Below the pieces are notes generated by a model. It saw nothing but the letters and a program-made list of their open reading frames with translations. It made no database searches and had not been told where the DNA came from. 64,000 nt of DNA, taken from positions 6,237,501 through 6,301,500 of the forward strand of contig NC_065894.1 in NCBI RefSeq assembly GCF_905147045.1, written 5' to 3'. The stretch is from Nymphalis io (taxonomy: Eukaryota; Arthropoda; Insecta; Lepidoptera; Nymphalidae). Position 1 is the first letter of the stretch. Each line of letters begins with the position of its first letter. Of the stretch, positions 61,176-64,000 are shown one piece after another. The translations under genes were made by a program, and so were the position numbers.

Positions 61176-61438
61176 TGATAATGTATTTTTTTTATATTCA
61201 TTTATTTACTATCTTTCTAGTTTATTATCTATTTTGGCAAAAATGAGACATGAAAGTAACATTTTTATCTTAACTTTGATCTAGATAAAATTATCGATAA
61301 ATAAAATTTTGTGTCATTGACGGTTTTTATTTAACAGTAAATAGTGACCGAGTTCATTCATTTTAAATTTACAATATTATTATTTTTCTATATCATTATC
61401 TTTTTATTTACTAAGCCGTACATTTATCACTTTTATCT
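61176..61438 (+). promoter_or_regulatory. Cluster of WGATAR (GATA-factor) motifs upstream of the protease
   Basis: Eight matches to WGATAR on either strand start at 61176, 61209, 61225, 61265, 61283, 61396, 61424 and 61433, all within 310 bases of the TATA box. GATA factors are known drivers of insect midgut digestive genes, so this fits gut expression of the protease. Binding is inferred, not shown. Confidence 0.55.
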
Positions 61439-61485
61439 GTTTAATTGTTTTTATAATCGAAAAATTGTATCTAAAGGGGCCAAGG

Positions 61486-61493
61486 TATATAAA
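61486..61493 (+). promoter_or_regulatory. TATA box of the serine protease gene
   Basis: TATATAAA lies 50 bases before the ATG. A plausible initiator with CA at 61519-61520 (CCCAGTTACT) is at the usual distance. This would give a 5' UTR of about 16 bases. Confidence 0.8.
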
Positions 61494-61535
61494 GGATGTT
61501 GAATTACACGAAGGGTCCCAGTTACTCCTTCCACA

Positions 61536-61754
61536 ATGAAACTAGCAGTGGTTCTCGTGTCCTTGTTCGTATACGTTTCAGCCAAGTCATACCTTCATGA
61601 CTTGTCTGACGCAAATCCCGCCTATGGATACTTAACAAAGTACGGTATCCCCGAGGGTGAGAGGATCCAAAAGGCCGAAGAAGAATTCCTAAGGACACCG
61701 TCTGCTAAAATTACTGGTGGATCTCCTGCTGCTATTGGACAATTTAAATATCAG
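61536..61754 (+). CDS. Serine protease exon 1 (signal peptide, propeptide, activation site)
   Basis: The ATG at 61536 is the first in frame and lies 50 bases after the start of the TATA box. It opens directly into a hydrophobic signal sequence. The exon encodes residues 1-73 through ITGGSPAAIGQFKYQ and ends in CAG before GTTTTA, a weak but usable donor. The open frame continuing to 61835 is intron read-through. Confidence 0.92.
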
Positions 61755-63580
61755 GTTTTATTTAATCTTTTCATATTTACTAATATACTATATATAAAAA
61801 ATCAATATATAATGAAAATGTTTTCTTTGCATTAAATAGGCGGGTTTGATAAGCGATATCGTCGGCATATCTGGCAGAGGTGTATGTGGCGGTTCTCTCA
61901 TCAGCCCTAATCGAGTCCTGACCGCTGCTCACTGCTGGTACGATGGCAGGAACCAAGCTTGGAGAGTAACCGTCGTTCTTGATTCTATCCTCCTCTTCAG
62001 CGGTGGTACAAGAATTGAAAGTACCGATGTCCAAACACACCCTCTATGGTTTCCGCTACTTATTGTAAATGACATTGCTGTCATCCGGCTGCCTAAAAAG
62101 GCACAACTATCCAGTATGTATTTTATGTATATTTAGTTTCATAGTTAAATATTCAAGAAGTGAACTTTATGTTTGTGTGTGTTAACGTATCAAATGGCCT
62201 AACTGCCGTAATTCATGGCGGCATCTAATCGGTAAAAGAAATCAATGTTCATCACATTAACCTTCTAGGTTCAGATTGCAGTTTCAACTTTGATTATCAA
62301 TAAGTGTAATGCTTCAGTATTAAAGAAATTTGAATTTGTCGAAGATTTTAACCATTCTGCATAACATAACATAATTTCTAAATTATATTAATGAACGATT
62401 TTACTGATTGAAATAATTCAAAAATGCTCATTTCTGTCTGCGTATATCAATGTTTGAAATACTGTTTGCGTGTGTTATACATAACAGAACAGGTTATTTA
62501 TGCTATAGCATATCTATAGCATTTAACATATTTTACCTATAATTTCAGTTAGTAATTATTTCTAAAACTTGTAACTTTTTATGTAATTCGATTGTTTTTT
62601 TAATCTTGGACCGGTATTACATATATTTTCATCATCATCATGTCAACCTAAAAGACGTCCACTGCTGGACCGGGTCCCCCAATTATTTCCATGTTGGCCG
62701 GTCTTGCGCTGCCCGCATCCAACGGCGTCCCGCGACTCTTTTTATATCGTCAGTCCACCTGTATATTTTAAATGGAATGTTAATAACAATTTCAGACACT
62801 GTTGGAACTATTGCCTTACCTACCGGATCTCTTAGTACCGAAAACTTTGTCGGTGAAGCTGCAATTGCGTCAGGTTTCGGAATAACTAAAGATGGTGAGA
62901 ACATTTACAATATGTGAAAGAAAAAATAAGAATAGTTAGAAAATAATCATTAAAATAATAATCATATTATTACATTTTAAACCGATTAAAAATCAAATTG
63001 ATTATTTAAAAATGGTTTTTTTTTATTTCCGCCAAGTATATTTCTGATGCACGTTTTCTATTAAAAAAAAAAAAACATTTTTAGGTGGTGGTATTTCCAA
63101 CGATCAGTTCTTGAGTCACGTCACCATGAATGTAATTTCAAATTCAGTGTGCTCACTGGCTTACCCAGTAGCTATCCGACCATCAAATATTTGCACCAGA
63201 ACAATCGGAGGAACTAGCACCTGCAGAGGAGACTCTGGTGGTCCTCTCGTCGTTCAAAGGAATGACAAACCAGTATTGGTAAGTGGGCATTCACTATTTA
63301 AAATAAAAACATCTAAAATTTCATAAAAACTTTTCTTTTGTTAATGTTATATTTCTTTTATCATTATAACCACTTAAAAAACACATTTATTTACTTAACA
63401 ATGTAATTAACAAATGTTTTCTACAGATATTTACAATATATTTTCGTCATGATACTTAAACATTTTGTTTTTTAGATTGGGTTAACTTCTTTCGGATCTG
63501 CTTTCGGCTGTGAAATTGGTTTCCCCGCTGCATTCGTCAGAGTGACATCATACCTCGATTTCATTAACCAAAATCTTTAA
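61536..63580 (+). CDS. Secreted chymotrypsin-like serine protease, five exons, complete
   Basis: Exons 61536-61754, 61840-62113, 62796-62894, 63085-63278 and 63476-63580 join in frame to give 296 residues, a normal length for an S1-family zymogen. Residues 1-16 are a signal peptide (MKLAVVLVSLFVYVSA). The propeptide, 17-58, carries a GIPEGERIQKAEE segment typical of lepidopteran midgut chymotrypsins. Activation after Lys58 would expose ITGG. The catalytic triad is His104 (TAAHC), Asp151 (NDIAVI) and Ser248 (GDSGGP). The S1-pocket residue six before the catalytic Ser is Ser242 (chymotrypsin position 189), arguing against trypsin specificity. Six Cys fit the three usual disulfides: 89-105, 220-234 and 244-274. 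The C-terminal pattern FGSAFGC...FPAAFVRV resembles the collagenase/brachyurin-like branch. The likely role is digestive proteolysis; exact substrate preference is inference. The gene is preceded by a TATA box and clustered GATA motifs. Confidence 0.94.
61840..62113 (+). CDS. Serine protease exon 2 (His and Asp of catalytic triad)
   Basis: The acceptor AAATAG at 61839 follows an 85-nt intron; the donor is GTATGT after 62113. It encodes residues 74-164: CGGSLISPNRVLTAAHCW with His104, then VNDIAVIRLPKKAQLSS with Asp151. Cys89 and Cys105 form the canonical loop disulfide around the catalytic His. Confidence 0.94.
62636..62760 (-). mobile_element. 3' end of an RTE-like non-LTR retrotransposon, in protease intron 2
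   Basis: Read on the minus strand, the segment encodes RWTDDIKRVAGRRWMRAAQD, which I recognise as the C-terminal end of RTE-type reverse transcriptase proteins of Lepidoptera. A (ATG)n-like tail (CATCATCATCATG on the plus strand) sits at its 3' end, as is usual for RTE elements. It is heavily 5'-truncated. It ends about 35 bases before the exon 3 acceptor. Confidence 0.75.
62796..62894 (+). CDS. Serine protease exon 3
   Basis: The acceptor AATTTCAG at 62795 completes an Asn codon; the donor is GTGAGA after 62894. It encodes residues 165-197: VGTIALPTGSLSTENFVGEA and IASGFGITKD. The ASGFG motif is the usual strand before the autolysis region. Upstream frame extension to 62606 passes through a retrotransposon fragment and is not part of the gene. 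Confidence 0.92.
63085..63278 (+). CDS. Serine protease exon 4 (catalytic Ser)
   Basis: The acceptor ATTTTTAG at 63084 sits next to a long A run; the donor is GTAAGT after 63278. It encodes residues 198-262, with VICNTR-like spacing of Cys220 and Cys234, then TSTCRGDSGGPLVV containing Ser248. Ser242 marks a chymotrypsin-type pocket. Confidence 0.94.
63476..63580 (+). CDS. Serine protease exon 5 and stop
   Basis: The acceptor TTTTTTAG at 63475 is in phase 0. It encodes residues 263-296: IGLTSFGSAFGCEIGFPAAF, then VRVTSYLDFINQNL and TAA at 63578-63580. Cys274 pairs with Cys244. This exon has no ATG at its start and was placed by splicing and family pattern. Confidence 0.92.
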   Translation: MGLTSFGSAFGCEIGFPAAFVRVTSYLDFINQNL

Positions 63581-63604
63581 GTTAAAATATTACTGATAAG
63601 TTTT

Positions 63605-63610
63605 AATAAA
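63605..63610 (+). terminator. Polyadenylation signal of the serine protease gene
   Basis: AATAAA occurs 25 bases after the stop codon. A GT-containing stretch follows (AAGTGCACGAAGGTG), consistent with a short 3' UTR. Another A-rich AATAAA at about 63840 is less likely. Confidence 0.7.
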
Positions 63611-64000
63611 ATGCTAACAAAGTGCACGAAGGTGATTTAATTTCTTCTAAATACTTAACCAAATTTCAAACATTAAAATACTCTAAATATAAATTATAGT
63701 AAACATAAAAAAATATTCTTTCGATTGCAACGATCTTTGCAATTGATTAATTTGTAAATACCTGTATGTATATATCCAAAGTACATGAGTTTTTAGAGAT
63801 TATATTTATGATAGATTGATATGACATCATTGCATAACAAAATAAAAAAGGGTTTGGCCTTAATACAACTGTATTATCTACTAATCTAATTATAAAAACA
63901 CATATTATTTACAATAATCATATATATAATATTATATATGTTATTTTTTTTTAGAGGCAATTATTCGCCAGACGCTAAGCGCTTGCAAAATAATATATTT
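63611..64000. other. Downstream flank of the protease gene
   Basis: AT-rich sequence with no feature recognised. The window ends here. Confidence 0.5.

Noticed and set aside
62606..62917. 103-codon open frame as one exon
   Set aside because: The first half is retrotransposon remnant; only 62796-62894 fits the protease.

Overview
This window looks like a piece of an insect chromosome, almost certainly from a butterfly or moth and plausibly a nymphalid butterfly. The DNA is AT-rich, its genes have GT-AG introns, and it carries two tRNA-derived SINE families I recognise from Lepidoptera. It also holds a mariner copy with a cecropia-subfamily-like transposase and a lepidopteran-style midgut serine protease. 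Family and organism assignments rest on memory of these families; no search was run.

Layout. (1) 1-29377, plus strand: the 3' two-thirds or so of a class-2 secreted semaphorin gene (Sema2a-like). Ten exons, reconstructed by hand, encode the last 561 residues: most of the sema domain, the PSI cysteine knot, one Ig-like domain and the basic C-terminal tail. Every junction keeps frame. The N-terminal exons lie left of the window. Intron 4 is about 15 kb. It holds repeat fragments plus a roughly 3-kb tract (9230-12420) with no repeat I recognise, a candidate regulatory region. (2) 29378 to about 30100: the probable 3' UTR. (3) About 30100-61170: a roughly 31-kb intergenic region with no convincing gene. 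It contains SINEs, an internally deleted mariner, pieces of other lepidopteran repeats and several hairpins. (4) 61486-63610, plus strand: a complete five-exon gene for a secreted 296-residue chymotrypsin-like serine protease. It has a TATA box, a dense cluster of GATA motifs just upstream, and a polyadenylation signal.

The two genes are functionally unrelated. The semaphorin is an axon-guidance ligand for plexin; the protease is probably a gut digestive enzyme.

Most notable points. The first Ig-domain position that is normally Cys reads Ser in the semaphorin. The PSI exon is flanked on both sides by same-orientation SINE pieces. A GC-rich dispersed repeat (three minus-strand copies) keeps base-paired hairpins while their sequence changes. 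GATA sites cluster upstream of the protease, and an RTE-like LINE 3' end sits next to a protease splice acceptor. I found no CRISPR array, no rRNA, no standalone tRNA gene and no clearly new biological system.
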